A stretch of 64,000 nucleotides of DNA, taken from NCBI GenBank assembly GCA_022823625.1, contig JAJEHQ010000003.1, forward strand, positions 1 through 64,000, in the 5' to 3' direction. This document shows positions 55,698-64,000 of the stretch, piece by piece. The notes under the pieces are model-generated. The model made no database searches. It was not told the origin of the DNA and saw only the letters and a list, made by a program, of their open reading frames with translations. The first letter of the stretch is position 1. The number at the start of each line of letters is the position of its first letter. This DNA is from Gammaproteobacteria bacterium (GTDB lineage: Bacteria; Pseudomonadota; Gammaproteobacteria; Arenicellales; JAJDZL01). Both the position numbers and the translations under genes were made by a program.

Positions 55698-56924
55698 TTA
55701 ACCGTAAATCGGGACGGTTTTCAAATGCTCTTCAATGGCACGGACAATCTTGTTGTCAAGTGGTAAATGTGTCTTTTCTGAGTTCCAATACTGGTGGAAC
55801 AGTTCAACGGTTTCGTGCGCCGTGTCAAGTACCAGTTTGGCTGGTAATCGCACCTTGGCAGCGAGATGAAGAAGTTCGTCTTCTGAAAATTGATCGAAAC
55901 GTTTGGATCGACTGAAAGTGAGTGCGGCTCTGTCATCTGAGATGTAGGGAATCGTCGAAACGAAATCGTAGGCAGGCGCCAACGATGCATTGCGCTTGTT
56001 CGGATAGATGAGAGACCAATTCTTAAGGTGCATGTCAGCATTTCCAATTAGGGAATTGAAGGTCAATCTGCGTATGAACTCAGCTATGTCGACATCACTT
56101 CCTTCGTTTTTAATAACGTTAGCGACATTACGCACACTTGCCTTTGTGTATTTATTCTCCGGATAGATGTTGAAGACCTGAGCGAAGTCCTCAGTATGAA
56201 TGGGAGTACCGTCTTCCAACCGGTCAAATCGCATTATCGCGAATGCTTTTCCTCGTATCGTGCCAATCCCTTCAGGAAGATTTACGATCATATCCGGTTC
56301 AATGAGTCGTATTTCTGGCACATCCATACCAATCAGCTTGGCAATTGACATCATCGAGTACTCATTTTCAGGTATGCCTTCATATTGGAGTGATGGTAAT
56401 TTAACGATCCAAGACCCGCCCATACCATGTGCTGGGATTGTCAATCCACCGCTAGCCGCTTCAATGGCGGAAAACTTTAATTGAACACCCGCGAGCGAAA
56501 ATCGTAGTACGTTCGAGTGTCGCGAGTCAGAAATTTCACCAGAATTATCAACATCTGGTAACCATGCTTCGTCCCCAACCGGCTTAACGGTAACAGCTCC
56601 AGGTAAGTCGTAGCCCAATGACCAAAGTAAAAAAAAATCGCGTATTTCTTTGACACCGACATTAGCTGCGAGATAGCTACGCAAACGCCCTTCCGGTAGT
56701 AGATTCGAAAAGTAGGGTTGTACCCTTGTCTGGACAGTTCTGAACTTCGTGATGAGTTCTCCAAACTGGTCTTTGAATGCTAATCCAAGCACAGGCCGGT
56801 TCTCATCAGAGATATAGCTCTCCTCGAATGAAAACAGCGTCCGATCACCTGGTAGAAGCGTTAGAGTACCTGTTGTGACACCGTGAAGCAGAACTTCCAG
56901 AATACGAATTTCAGTCATTATCAT
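55698..56924 (-). CDS. hipA: HipA-type Ser/Thr kinase toxin (apparently intact)
   Basis: The 408-residue HipA-family kinase phosphorylates translation targets and induces dormancy. Visible motifs are HGMGGSWIVKLP (ATP-lid region), SLIGNADMHLKNWSLIYP (catalytic loop with N-D-H-K-N), and LAPAYDFVST (metal-binding Asp). The frame is complete, starting ATG 56924 and overlapping hipB by 14 bp. In contrast to the broken copy at 29 kb, every motif is in one chain. It is expected to be active unless a point mutation is hidden. Confidence 0.9.
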   Translation of the reverse strand: MIMTEIRILEVLLHGVTTGTLTLLPGDRTLFSFEESYISDENRPVLGLAFKDQFGELITKFRTVQTRVQPYFSNLLPEGRLRSYLAANVGVKEIRDFFLLWSLGYDLPGAVTVKPVGDEAWLPDVDNSGEISDSRHSNVLRFSLAGVQLKFSAIEAASGGLTIPAHGMGGSWIVKLPSLQYEGIPENEYSMMSIAKLIGMDVPEIRLIEPDMIVNLPEGIGTIRGKAFAIMRFDRLEDGTPIHTEDFAQVFNIYPENKYTKASVRNVANVIKNEGSDVDIAEFIRRLTFNSLIGNADMHLKNWSLIYPNKRNASLAPAYDFVSTIPYISDDRAALTFSRSKRFDQFSEDELLHLAAKVRLPAKLVLDTAHETVELFHQYWNSEKTHLPLDNKIVRAIEEHLKTVPIYG

Positions 56925-57243
56925 CGTAATCTAGAGAGTAGGCAGGCCTCACTGATTCTATGCCTAGGTTTGTTTCCCTCATGTCCGGTGAGCGTTTTCC
57001 AAATTGTTGTATTACTGCATGCACTACGGGAACAGAATTTCGGGGAACAAGCTCAATTTCCAAGTTCAATGCACGGGCAAGTTCGACGAGGCTTGATACA
57101 CGTAGATCAACAGCACCATTTTCAATTTTAGAAATGTGACTTTGAGGAATCCCGACCTTGAAACTAAGTGTACGCTGATTCAATCCTTGAGTTTTGCGGG
57201 CGGTTCTAAGTGCACGAGTGATATGTTCGATAGAGTATGTCAT
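56911..57243 (-). CDS. hipB: HipB-type XRE antitoxin
   Basis: I start at ATG 57243 (MTYSIEHITRAL), not the track's TTG 57255. A helix-turn-helix occupies about residues 10-55: ARKTQGLNQRTLSFKVGIPQ, then SHISKIENGAVDLRVSSLVE. A C-terminal tail ends YDDND. It should bind its promoter and sequester HipA. The stop overlaps the hipA start, so translation is coupled. AT-rich sequence directly upstream is the likely promoter/operator. Confidence 0.88.
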   Translation of the reverse strand: MTYSIEHITRALRTARKTQGLNQRTLSFKVGIPQSHISKIENGAVDLRVSSLVELARALNLEIELVPRNSVPVVHAVIQQFGKRSPDMRETNLGIESVRPAYSLDYDDND

Positions 57244-57862
57244 TATGATATTCAATTACATATATTATTCAATATTTATATTGTATTATATATCAGATAA
57301 ACAGCAAAATCTCATGCTTTCCGAACTGCACCAATCACAAGCCTTAATTACAGCGTTACTCAAACAAAGACGACATTCTCAAATCAACGTAAGCGAATTA
57401 TTGGACTAGGACGGACAGGTTTTATTGATTTCTAGAACTAAGTTCAATTTCGGCCAAATTGACGTGGTGTGCGTTCTGATTGAAGCTGCCAAGAAGTTCC
57501 TGTTCAAAATTCCCAAGAACGAGGAGTGATGGGTTGCCAGTCTACCATCATTTGGTAGATCGACCAGCTTAGTCCAAGCGGTTTGAACTAGTTCTTGTAA
57601 TGAATTTTTTCGTCAACGCACTGCGACAAAAGTGCATTGAGACTGAGGCTTATCTAGAGCGAATACGCATTATGTGTCTTAGAATATAACTTTTATTTAT
57701 CAAAGATTTATTTTAGACATTTCATCTAATAAGTATGAAGAAATTGAAATTCTGTATTTGAAAATTGCTCTAAATCAGTAAGTGTGAAAACCCACAAACA
57801 AAATTAAAATGATTGACTGGTCTTGTTGATAGACCATAGAACAGAAAATGGAGAGCTAACTT
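57244..57862. other. AT-rich intergenic stretch of about 620 bp
   Basis: It divides hipBA from the enoyl-CoA hydratase gene. The overlapping ORF 57194-57409 shows no family. GGAGAG just before ATG 57863 is the ribosome-binding site of the next gene. No RNA gene is recognised. Confidence 0.5.
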
Positions 57863-58651
57863 ATGAATCCAGTAGAAACGCAATTACAAGATGGCATTTT
57901 CACAATTGCACTATCACGTCCGAAACAGTTCAATGCTTTGAACTGGGAGATGCTGAATGGTTTAGATGAAGCTGTTCAATTCATTGAAGGTAGTTCTGAC
58001 GTTCGCTGTGTTGTTATCGAAGGAAAAGGGGATAACTTTATGGCAGGTGGCGACATCGTGTATTTTCACGACTTGATTGATACCGAAGCTGATGAGAAAA
58101 GAAAAATATTCAGTGAGTTAATATCGACTGTTCATCAACTGGTTGAAAGATTCGCAGATCTGCCAGTACCTGTCATTGCAAAGGTTCGAGGTGCAGCGGC
58201 AGGATTTGGGATCAGTTTGGTAGCCGGTTGCGACCTTGCCATTGGCACCAAAAACTCAATCTATACATCTGCTTACAATCTTCTGGGTACTTCTCCCGAC
58301 GGCGGTAGCACTTTCTACATGCCTCGTTCTGTTGGAATGAAAAAAGCGATGGAAATAGCATTGCTGACAAAAAGGTACAGTGCCGATGAAGCGCTTGAGA
58401 TCGGATTGATCAATCAGGTAGTTGATGATGAAGATCTGAATGCTACTGTTGAAAAAGTAGCGACCCAAATTGCAAAGTCTGCGCGTTTAGCTGTGTCAAA
58501 CGCGAAAAGGTTGATCAGGCGGTCGTTCCAGAATGATCTCAACAATCAACTGAAGTTAGAGCAGGAACTGTTTTTGGATTGTGCAGTTTCGGGCGACTTT
58601 GCTGAGGGTGTTCGGGCCTTTGTTGAAAAAAGACCGGCTAAATTTGATTGA
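57863..58651 (+). CDS. Enoyl-CoA hydratase/isomerase-family protein
   Basis: The 262-residue crotonase-fold protein has the oxyanion hole in FMAGGDIVYF (about residue 58) and KVRGAAAGFGISLVAGCDLA (about 110). LGTSPDGGSTFYMPR places an Asp-Gly pair where PaaG-type isomerases carry the catalytic Asp. A Glu expected in hydratases is not seen there, so isomerase or a related reaction is more likely than classic hydration. It could act in fatty-acid or phenylacetate breakdown. It stands alone ahead of the ribosomal operon. Confidence 0.88.
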   Translation: MNPVETQLQDGIFTIALSRPKQFNALNWEMLNGLDEAVQFIEGSSDVRCVVIEGKGDNFMAGGDIVYFHDLIDTEADEKRKIFSELISTVHQLVERFADLPVPVIAKVRGAAAGFGISLVAGCDLAIGTKNSIYTSAYNLLGTSPDGGSTFYMPRSVGMKKAMEIALLTKRYSADEALEIGLINQVVDDEDLNATVEKVATQIAKSARLAVSNAKRLIRRSFQNDLNNQLKLEQELFLDCAVSGDFAEGVRAFVEKRPAKFD

Positions 58652-58782
58652 AAATAGAACGGAATAAAAATCGTTTTTGATGCTCAAAAATCCACTAATC
58701 TTGTACTTGAGATAGCACCTCTCAACTAAATTTGAGTTGTTATTTTGAGCCGAATCGGATAAATTAAACATTCTGGCTAACC

Positions 58783-58816
58783 ACTTTACTCCTTGCCCTG
58801 TTAATGCCGGTAAAGT
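58783..58816 (+). promoter_or_regulatory. Candidate S6:S18 autoregulatory leader hairpin upstream of rpsF
   Basis: ACTTTAC and GTAAAGT make a perfect 7-bp stem with a 20-base loop that ends in CCG immediately before the 3' arm. rpsF mRNA leaders in many bacteria carry a stem with a CCG bulge that binds the S6:S18 dimer and mimics 16S rRNA. Location (30 bp before the rpsF start) and the CCG fit; the exact fold is inferred. Confidence 0.45.
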
Positions 58817-58846
58817 AGGGCTAATATCCGAGAGGAGATCTTATCT

Positions 58847-59437
58847 ATGCGTCATTATGAAATTGTCGCTCTGGTGCATCCAGACCAGAGTGAGCAGCAG
58901 GATGAAATCATTGATCGCTACCGAAGAATCGTCGAAGATTCTGGCGGTACAGTACACCGTTGCGAAGACTGGGGTCGGCGAAAACTCGCCTATCCAATTC
59001 AGAAATTATTCAAAGCTGGGTACTTTCTGATGAATATCGAATGCGACCCTTCAGTTAAAGAGGAGATCGAAACGGTATTTCGTTACAACGATTCAATCAT
59101 TCGAAGCTTGGTTCTGCGAAAGAACGGCCCAGTCACAGAGCAGTCGCCAATTCTCAAGCAGATTATCAAGAAGAAAGCTGATGAAAAGAGGCAAGCGGAA
59201 GAAGCAGCTGAGGAAGCGCGTAAGGCCGAAGAAGCCAGACAAGCCGAATTAGCTAAGGCTGAAGAAGCCAGACAAGCCGAATTAGCTGCTCAGAAAGAAG
59301 CTGCTGAAATCAAAGCGGAATCGACTGATGAAGAAAGTCAAAATGAAGATGAGAAAGACAGCGAAGATACGGAAAACGCTGTTGAGTCAATTAGTGCCGA
59401 TGAGACAGATGATGATAAAGAAGAGGTGACGTCATGA
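58847..59437 (+). CDS. rpsF: Ribosomal protein bS6 with long acidic tail
   Basis: The 196-residue protein starts [20 protein letters not shown] and includes [20 protein letters not shown], the S6 core up to about residue 105. The E. coli protein is about 131-135 residues. The tail here is extended to about 90 residues of Glu/Ala/Lys helix and then Asp/Glu/Ser. A 33-bp tandem duplication lies in the tail. S6 binds S18 in the platform of the 30S subunit. GAGGAG precedes the ATG. The stop overlaps rpsR by 4 bp. Confidence 0.95.
   Translation: MRHYEIVALVHPDQSEQQDEIIDRYRRIVEDSGGTVHRCEDWGRRKLAYPIQKLFKAGYFLMNIECDPSVKEEIETVFRYNDSIIRSLVLRKNGPVTEQSPILKQIIKKKADEKRQAEEAAEEARKAEEARQAELAKAEEARQAELAAQKEAAEIKAESTDEESQNEDEKDSEDTENAVESISADETDDDKEEVTS
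59222..59287 (+). repeat. 33-bp tandem duplication in the rpsF tail
   Basis: AAGGCYGAAGAAGCCAGACA and the following GCCGAATTAGCT occur twice in direct succession (59222-59254, 59255-59287) with one base difference. They encode [11 protein letters not shown] twice. This looks like a recent in-frame slippage event. Confidence 0.9.
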
Positions 59438-59661
59438 ACCGCCGGTCAAGAAAGAAAAAGTTTTGCTATTTCACCGCGAACGGAATTACCGAAATCGATT
59501 ACAAAGATATAGAACTTTTGGAAAATTTCATCTCTGAATCCGGAAAAATTTTCCCCAGCCGCAGTACCGGGACTAAAGCAAGGTATCAGCGCCAGTTGAC
59601 TAACGCAATCAAATTGGCTCGATATCTTTCTCTTATTCCCTACACCGATTCTCACGGTTAA
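59434..59661 (+). CDS. rpsR: Ribosomal protein bS18
   Basis: The 75-residue protein reads [20 protein letters not shown], then [20 protein letters not shown] and [17 protein letters not shown]. This is the canonical S18 fold that pairs with S6. The length is normal. It overlaps the rpsF stop and precedes rplI by 12 bp, as in E. coli (without the priB gene). Confidence 0.97.
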   Translation: MNRRSRKKKFCYFTANGITEIDYKDIELLENFISESGKIFPSRSTGTKARYQRQLTNAIKLARYLSLIPYTDSHG

Positions 59662-59673
59662 GGTGAGTGAACT

Positions 59674-60210
59674 ATGAAAGTAATTCTGCTTGAATCTGTT
59701 GTAAAGCTCGGTGAACTGGGTGACGCGGTTGAGGTCAAACCTGGATATGCTCGAAATTACTTGATTCCTCAACGAAAAGCGGTTCGAGCGACCGCTGAAG
59801 CGATGGCTGCTGTTGATAGCCGACGTGAGGAGCTGTTGAAGCAAGAAAAGGCTCGATTGGATGTTGCCAAGGTACGTGCGGAAAGTGCAGTCAAGGAACT
59901 CACAATTTCGAGACGTGTGATTGACGAAGAGGGACGTTTGTTCGGTTCAGTTGCAGCTAATGACATTGTTCAAGCTGCTGAAGAGCACGATACCGAAATA
60001 CTTCGATCAGAGCTCCTGATGCCGGAGGGCAACATCAAAAACACAGGAGAGTTCACTATTCCTGTGGTTGTTCATCCGGAAGTACGATTCGAGATCGAGG
60101 TTACAGTTGTATCTGACAGTTCGGGTGAGTTGCCTGAAGAGTCTTCAATTTCCGAATCAGAATCCACCGATTCAAATGAATCTGCCGACGATGAGACATC
60201 GACGGAGTAA
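59674..60210 (+). CDS. rplI: Ribosomal protein bL9 with acidic C-terminal extension
   Basis: The 178-residue protein begins MKVILLESVVKLGELGDAVE and PGYARNYLIPQRKAVRATAE, the N-terminal RNA-binding domain. A connecting helix and the C-terminal domain (GNIKNTGEFTIPVVVHPEVR) follow. E. coli L9 has about 149 residues; the extra ~28 here are Ser/Glu/Asp-rich (SISESESTDSNESADDETST). L9 stabilises the L1-stalk base. It joins directly to dnaB. Confidence 0.96.
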   Translation: MKVILLESVVKLGELGDAVEVKPGYARNYLIPQRKAVRATAEAMAAVDSRREELLKQEKARLDVAKVRAESAVKELTISRRVIDEEGRLFGSVAANDIVQAAEEHDTEILRSELLMPEGNIKNTGEFTIPVVVHPEVRFEIEVTVVSDSSGELPEESSISESESTDSNESADDETSTE

Positions 60211-61653
60211 GTGAGTCGAGTGTCGAGGGATAGCTTACAACGAGAAGCTCCAGACGATCCCGCAATCGCGACCAGATACAACGAAAGTTCTTCTCTCTCT
60301 GGACAGCGGGTAATTCCGAATAATCTGTATGCTGAGCAAGCGTTGCTCGGCGCAATTCTTATCGACAACACTCAGTTTGATAGGATTACTGGCTATCTTG
60401 ATACGAGTGACTTTTATCAACAAAAGCATCAAGCGATCTTTGGTGCTTTTTCAAGGTTGCTTGAAAAAGCTGAAAATGTTGATCTGGTAACAACTCGAAC
60501 AGCTCTCGAACAATCCGGAGATTTGGAAAAAGCGGGTGGAATTGAATACTTGTTGGAACTGGCTAACGAGACGCCATATGCCGGAAATATTGAATCGTAT
60601 GCCAAAATCGTACATGACTGTGGACTGTTGCGCAAGCTGCTACGCTGTACTCACGATATCCGGCGAATGGTTCTTGATTCAGGTGAATCTCCTGCCACAG
60701 AAGTGCTGAGTAAATCTCAACATTTGATTTACGAAATTGACAAGGAAGAAAAATCAAATGTCGGTCTAACGCCTTTCAAGGATTCAGCAGAAGTAGCATT
60801 CAAGAAGATTGAAGACCTGTTTCAGAATCCGTCAAGCGATGGAACGACTGGCGTACCTTCTGGATTTGTTGATCTCGACAAAAAGACGTTGGGATTTCAA
60901 CCATCTGATCTCATCATTATCGCTGGGCGTCCCAGTATGGGGAAAACTGCATTAGCACTCAACATTGCCGAATATGCAGCAATCCAGAAAAAGCTTCGAG
61001 TCGCTATTTTTAGCCTTGAAATGTCAGGTGTTTCACTGGCGACTCGTTCGCTGTCGTCGTTAAGCACCATTGACTCAAAACGGATACGAGACGGCAAACT
61101 CGGCGAAGGGGTAGAGGCAGAAAACGCTTGGCAGCGACTAGCTGTTGCCTATGATCTGCTGAATGACGCACAAATATACATTGATGATACGTCCGGACTG
61201 TCACCGATCGAAATTTCCGCCCGTGCAAGACGCATGAAACGTGAAAGAGGCGGACTGGACCTGGTGATTGTGGATTACCTGCAATTGTTGCAGATGCAGA
61301 GCAAGGTTGAAAATCGGGTTCACGAAATCGCTGGGATTACTCGCGAACTGAAGTTTCTCGCAAAGGAGTTGGAGATTCCAGTCATTTGTTTGTCTCAGCT
61401 AAATCGGGCTGCTGAGAATCGTAATCGACCGATCATGGCAGATTTGCGCGACTCTGGGGCAATTGAACAGGATGCTGACTTGGTATTGTTCATTTATCGA
61501 GATGAGGTTTACAATCAAAATACCAAGGATCAAAACCTAGCCGAGATCATTATCGCCAAGCACCGTAATGGTGAAACAGGTATGGTAAAACTGTGGTTTG
61601 TTAAGGAGTGCACACGATTTGAAACCCCCGCCAATGATGATTACGATATCTAA
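60211..61653 (+). CDS. dnaB: Replicative DNA helicase DnaB
   Basis: The 480-residue helicase has its N-terminal domain (IPNNLYAEQALLGAILIDNT) and RecA-like motor with Walker A in IIAGRPSMGKTALALNIAEY and Walker B in LDLVIVDYLQLLQM. SQLNRAAENRNRPIMADLRD and SGAIEQDADLVLFIYRDE are DnaB hallmarks. The GTG start follows the rplI stop with no gap. DnaB unwinds DNA at the fork as a hexamer loaded by DnaC/DciA. alr follows, as in E. coli. Confidence 0.97.
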   Translation: MSRVSRDSLQREAPDDPAIATRYNESSSLSGQRVIPNNLYAEQALLGAILIDNTQFDRITGYLDTSDFYQQKHQAIFGAFSRLLEKAENVDLVTTRTALEQSGDLEKAGGIEYLLELANETPYAGNIESYAKIVHDCGLLRKLLRCTHDIRRMVLDSGESPATEVLSKSQHLIYEIDKEEKSNVGLTPFKDSAEVAFKKIEDLFQNPSSDGTTGVPSGFVDLDKKTLGFQPSDLIIIAGRPSMGKTALALNIAEYAAIQKKLRVAIFSLEMSGVSLATRSLSSLSTIDSKRIRDGKLGEGVEAENAWQRLAVAYDLLNDAQIYIDDTSGLSPIEISARARRMKRERGGLDLVIVDYLQLLQMQSKVENRVHEIAGITRELKFLAKELEIPVICLSQLNRAAENRNRPIMADLRDSGAIEQDADLVLFIYRDEVYNQNTKDQNLAEIIIAKHRNGETGMVKLWFVKECTRFETPANDDYDI

Positions 61654-61700
61654 TAATCCATGTACCCAGAATTGAGCCAATCCTTCTAAGCCCAGGGATC

Positions 61701-62771
61701 ATGCACGTTTATGGCTCAGTTAACCTAGCCGCATTACTGCACAATCTGTCGATAGCCCGCCAACATGCGCCAACTGCGCAAGTGATGGCAGTTGTAAAAA
61801 AGGATGGATACGGACATGGGCTGGTTCGGGTTGCAAAGACTCTTGAATCAAATGTCGACGGGTTCGCTGTTGCCAGCGTGGATGAGGCAGTCAATCTGAG
61901 AGAATTTTCAGTTGGTAAACCTATCACCATTCTCTCAGGGTTTAGTTCACCGGATCACATTGATTTGCTTACTCGCCACTCATTAGAGCCTGTCATCTAC
62001 TGTGATGAGCAGTTCAAGATGCTGGAGTCGGCCAAATTTGATCAATTGGCGACTTGGATCAAGTTTGATACGGGAATGAATCGCTTGGGTTTCTCAATTG
62101 AAGACTTTGATAAACCGATCGAAAGGGCTATGTCAAATTCTTCAATTCGAATCAAGGGGCTGATGACGCATTTTGCGTGTGCTGATGAACTAAATTCACA
62201 GTTTACAAGTCAGCAGATCGATCGATTTCAACGCTATTCTTCAAACTGGCAGCATTCCGTAAGCCTCGCCAACTCAGCTGGTATATTGCGCTGGCCAGAA
62301 AGTCGGGTAGGGTGGATTAGACCTGGAATTATGCTTTACGGTGCTTCCCCCTTTCCTGAAATTCCCGCCCACCAACTTGGCCTCAAACCAGTGATGAACC
62401 TTTATTCGCGGATTATTTCCAAAAAGAAACTGCCAGCGGGTGAGAGCGTTGGTTATGGAGGCACTTGGAAGTGTATTGACGAAACTCAAATTGGAATTGT
62501 CGCAGCAGGATATGGAGACGGTTTTTTTCGAAGTGCCTCCAGCAAAGCTAAAGTTTTGATTAAAAACCGCAAGGTAAACGTAATCGGTCGCGTGTCGATG
62601 GATTCACTAGCGGTCGATTTAAACCAGGTTCCGAACGCAAGAGTCGGCACGCCAGTTAAACTGTTTGGAGACGGTCTGCCCGTCGAAGATTTGGCAGTTG
62701 CAGCTGGTACTATACCCTACGAAATCTTCACCAGCCTCAATCCTCGGACGGTCACGCTGACTGAAGATTGA
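61701..62771 (+). CDS. alr: Alanine racemase
   Basis: The 356-residue PLP enzyme makes D-alanine for peptidoglycan. The cofactor Lys lies in VMAVVKKDGYGHGLVRVA; the usual text is AVVKANAYGHG, so KKDG is a variant. The second catalytic Tyr is in GESVGYGGTW, and RVSMDSLAVDL ends the active site. The C-terminal beta domain ends FTSLNPRTVTLTE. It follows dnaB by about 47 bp and ends 4 bp before the convergent dapD. Confidence 0.95.
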   Translation: MHVYGSVNLAALLHNLSIARQHAPTAQVMAVVKKDGYGHGLVRVAKTLESNVDGFAVASVDEAVNLREFSVGKPITILSGFSSPDHIDLLTRHSLEPVIYCDEQFKMLESAKFDQLATWIKFDTGMNRLGFSIEDFDKPIERAMSNSSIRIKGLMTHFACADELNSQFTSQQIDRFQRYSSNWQHSVSLANSAGILRWPESRVGWIRPGIMLYGASPFPEIPAHQLGLKPVMNLYSRIISKKKLPAGESVGYGGTWKCIDETQIGIVAAGYGDGFFRSASSKAKVLIKNRKVNVIGRVSMDSLAVDLNQVPNARVGTPVKLFGDGLPVEDLAVAAGTIPYEIFTSLNPRTVTLTED

Positions 62772-62775
62772 TGTT

Positions 62776-63597
62776 CTAATCAAATCGCAGCAACTCATTC
62801 AACGAAGTTTTACTGCGGGTTTTTTCATCGACCTGTTTGACAATTACTGCACAGTACAGACTGCAGCTTCCGTCAGAAGAGGGCAGTGATCCTGACACCA
62901 CTACTGAACCTGGTGGTACATACCCAAAGGTTGTTTCCCCAGTATCTCGATTGAATATTTTTGTACTCTGACCGATGTACACGCCCATTGAAATCACAGA
63001 ACCCTGGCCGACAATGACACCTTCAACGATTTCGCTTCTGGCACCAATAAAGCAGTTGTCTTCAATAATGGTTGGTGTTGCCTGAAGTGGTTCAAGCACT
63101 CCGCCTATTCCAGCACCACCGGACAGGTGTACATTCTTGCCAATTTGTGCGCAAGATCCCACTGTCGCCCAAGTGTCGACCATTGTTCCTTCATCAACGT
63201 ATGCACCAATATTCACATAGCTCGGCATCAACACAACATTTCTGGCAATAAATGCACCATTACGGACAGTTGCTGGTGGAACGACACGGTATCCGCCAGC
63301 GATAAATTCCTGTTCGCCAAAATCGGTGAATTTCCGGTCGACCTTGTCATAATAAGTGGCGCCTCCATCACGTATGACGGAATTCTCTTTTATACGAAAC
63401 GATAGCAATACAGCCTTTTTGACCCACTCATTCACATGCCATTGGCCGTTGAGTTTTTCGGCTACCCTAATTTTCCCGTCATTGAGTGCTGCAAGGGTTT
63501 CATCAATAGCCTCGCGTACATCAGCTGAGCAGTTATTTGGACTGATCGTCGAGCGATGATTAAACGCATCATTGATCGTTGATTCCAGATTACTCAT
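62776..63597 (-). CDS. dapD: Tetrahydrodipicolinate N-succinyltransferase
   Basis: The 273-residue enzyme succinylates tetrahydrodipicolinate in lysine/diaminopimelate synthesis. A short helical N-terminus is followed by hexapeptide repeats: [20 protein letters not shown], then [20 protein letters not shown] and [20 protein letters not shown]. The left-handed beta helix ends at [16 protein letters not shown]. Length matches E. coli DapD (274). It directly follows glnD, as in E. coli where glnD and dapD are neighbours. Confidence 0.96.
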   Translation of the reverse strand: MSNLESTINDAFNHRSTISPNNCSADVREAIDETLAALNDGKIRVAEKLNGQWHVNEWVKKAVLLSFRIKENSVIRDGGATYYDKVDRKFTDFGEQEFIAGGYRVVPPATVRNGAFIARNVVLMPSYVNIGAYVDEGTMVDTWATVGSCAQIGKNVHLSGGAGIGGVLEPLQATPTIIEDNCFIGARSEIVEGVIVGQGSVISMGVYIGQSTKIFNRDTGETTFGYVPPGSVVVSGSLPSSDGSCSLYCAVIVKQVDEKTRSKTSLNELLRFD

Positions 63598-63623
63598 GAA
63601 TGCTCCTTGAGTTGAGTATTTTG

Positions 63624-64000
63624 TTAACTTGCTGAATGTGTCACGCTGTCCACAGCTTGCCGAATATCATCGGCAAGTACAGTTTGAGTTTTCTTGTCTG
63701 CTAGGTAGTTTCCATCCCGATCGACAATGAAAAATACATCTCGAACCCGAACACCACTGGTTGTAATTTTTGCAGACAGCAATTTGATTCTATGTTTCAA
63801 CAGAGTTCGAACGACAAGGTACAAAAGTCCAGGTCTGTCTCTGGCGGAAATTTCCATCATTGTATAGTCGCTGCCGGGTGAGTGGGAAAATACCGCTCTC
63901 GTCGGAAACTGCATGTGTTGTGCAACCCGATGGGGTGCAACAGATCTTGGACTGTGTTCAATTTTGCGATTGATGATGGAATGGTAAACCTCGTCTTCAC
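63624..64000 (-). CDS. glnD: [Protein-PII] uridylyltransferase GlnD, C-terminal part (cut by window edge)
   Basis: The open frame continues beyond 64000; the track's internal ATG at 63914 is not the start. The visible ~125 residues include an upstream [16 protein letters not shown] and the last ACT domain ([20 protein letters not shown], then [20 protein letters not shown]). GlnD senses glutamine through its ACT domains and uridylylates PII. It lies 26 bp before dapD on the same strand. Confidence 0.9.
   Translation of the reverse strand, partial: EDEVYHSIINRKIEHSPRSVAPHRVAQHMQFPTRAVFSHSPGSDYTMMEISARDRPGLLYLVVRTLLKHRIKLLSAKITTSGVRVRDVFFIVDRDGNYLADKKTQTVLADDIRQAVDSVTHSAS

Noticed and set aside
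57194-57409. 71-codon ORF running out of the hipB start region
   Set aside because: Its N-terminal half is antisense to hipB and AT-rich; no family visible.

Overview
The window reads as a chromosomal segment of a gammaproteobacterium of moderate GC. Two gene orders familiar from that class support this: ftsK-lolA-rarA-serS and rpsF-rpsR-rplI-dnaB-alr. A homodimeric-type aceE with a two-lipoyl aceF, and a uvrA / MFS / ssb block, also fit. I cannot name a species from the sequence. Abundant IS debris, broken toxin genes and AT-rich spacers suggest a genome with a history of mobile-element expansion followed by decay.

About 1-9.6 kb is an IS graveyard. It holds the 3' end of an IS3-type element, an internally deleted IS256-type element with perfect terminal repeats, a tyrosine-recombinase remnant beside a 12-bp inverted repeat, a transposase tail, a group II intron remnant with no reverse transcriptase, and three copies of one relict repeat. 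Between these lie a hypothetical protein, a HEPN-like zinc-ribbon protein, an AlbA_2 (Schlafen-type) protein, a small two-helix membrane ORF and a DUF4189 protein.

About 9.6-24.4 kb is a dense defence island. A DnaQ-type exonuclease with a BRCT domain is divergent from a tightly overlapping herA-nurA-DNA methyltransferase operon. Next come zorA-zorB-zorE (Zorya type II), then a DUF6615 nuclease-like gene and a 1298-residue SMC/Rad50-like ATPase. That ATPase has a CxxC zinc hook and, unusually, two tandem LexA/S24-peptidase-like modules at its C-terminus. About 25-28 kb adds a Ser/Thr kinase and TPR protein pair. A second IS3 end, inverted relative to the first, closes this block at about 28.3 kb.

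About 28.7-32 kb holds two toxin-antitoxin loci, hipBA and abiE. In both the toxin gene is broken and the antitoxin gene looks intact. From 32.9 kb the window is mostly core genome: ftsK-lolA-rarA, an inserted higBA cassette with an IS66 remnant, serS, the pyruvate dehydrogenase operon aceE-aceF-lpd on the minus strand, uvrA divergent from an MFS transporter and ssb, and a terB-like gene.

Surface-sugar genes follow: a Gfo/Idh/MocA oxidoreductase and a DegT-type aminotransferase on the plus strand, and a pseudaminic-acid-synthase-like gene on the minus strand. After these come an apparently intact hipBA, an enoyl-CoA hydratase, the S6-S18-L9-DnaB-Alr cluster, dapD and the C-terminus of glnD, which is cut by the window edge.

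The best candidates for something undescribed are the DUF6615 + SMC-S24 fusion pair and the herA-nurA-methyltransferase operon. All assignments come from reading motifs by eye. No database search was run.
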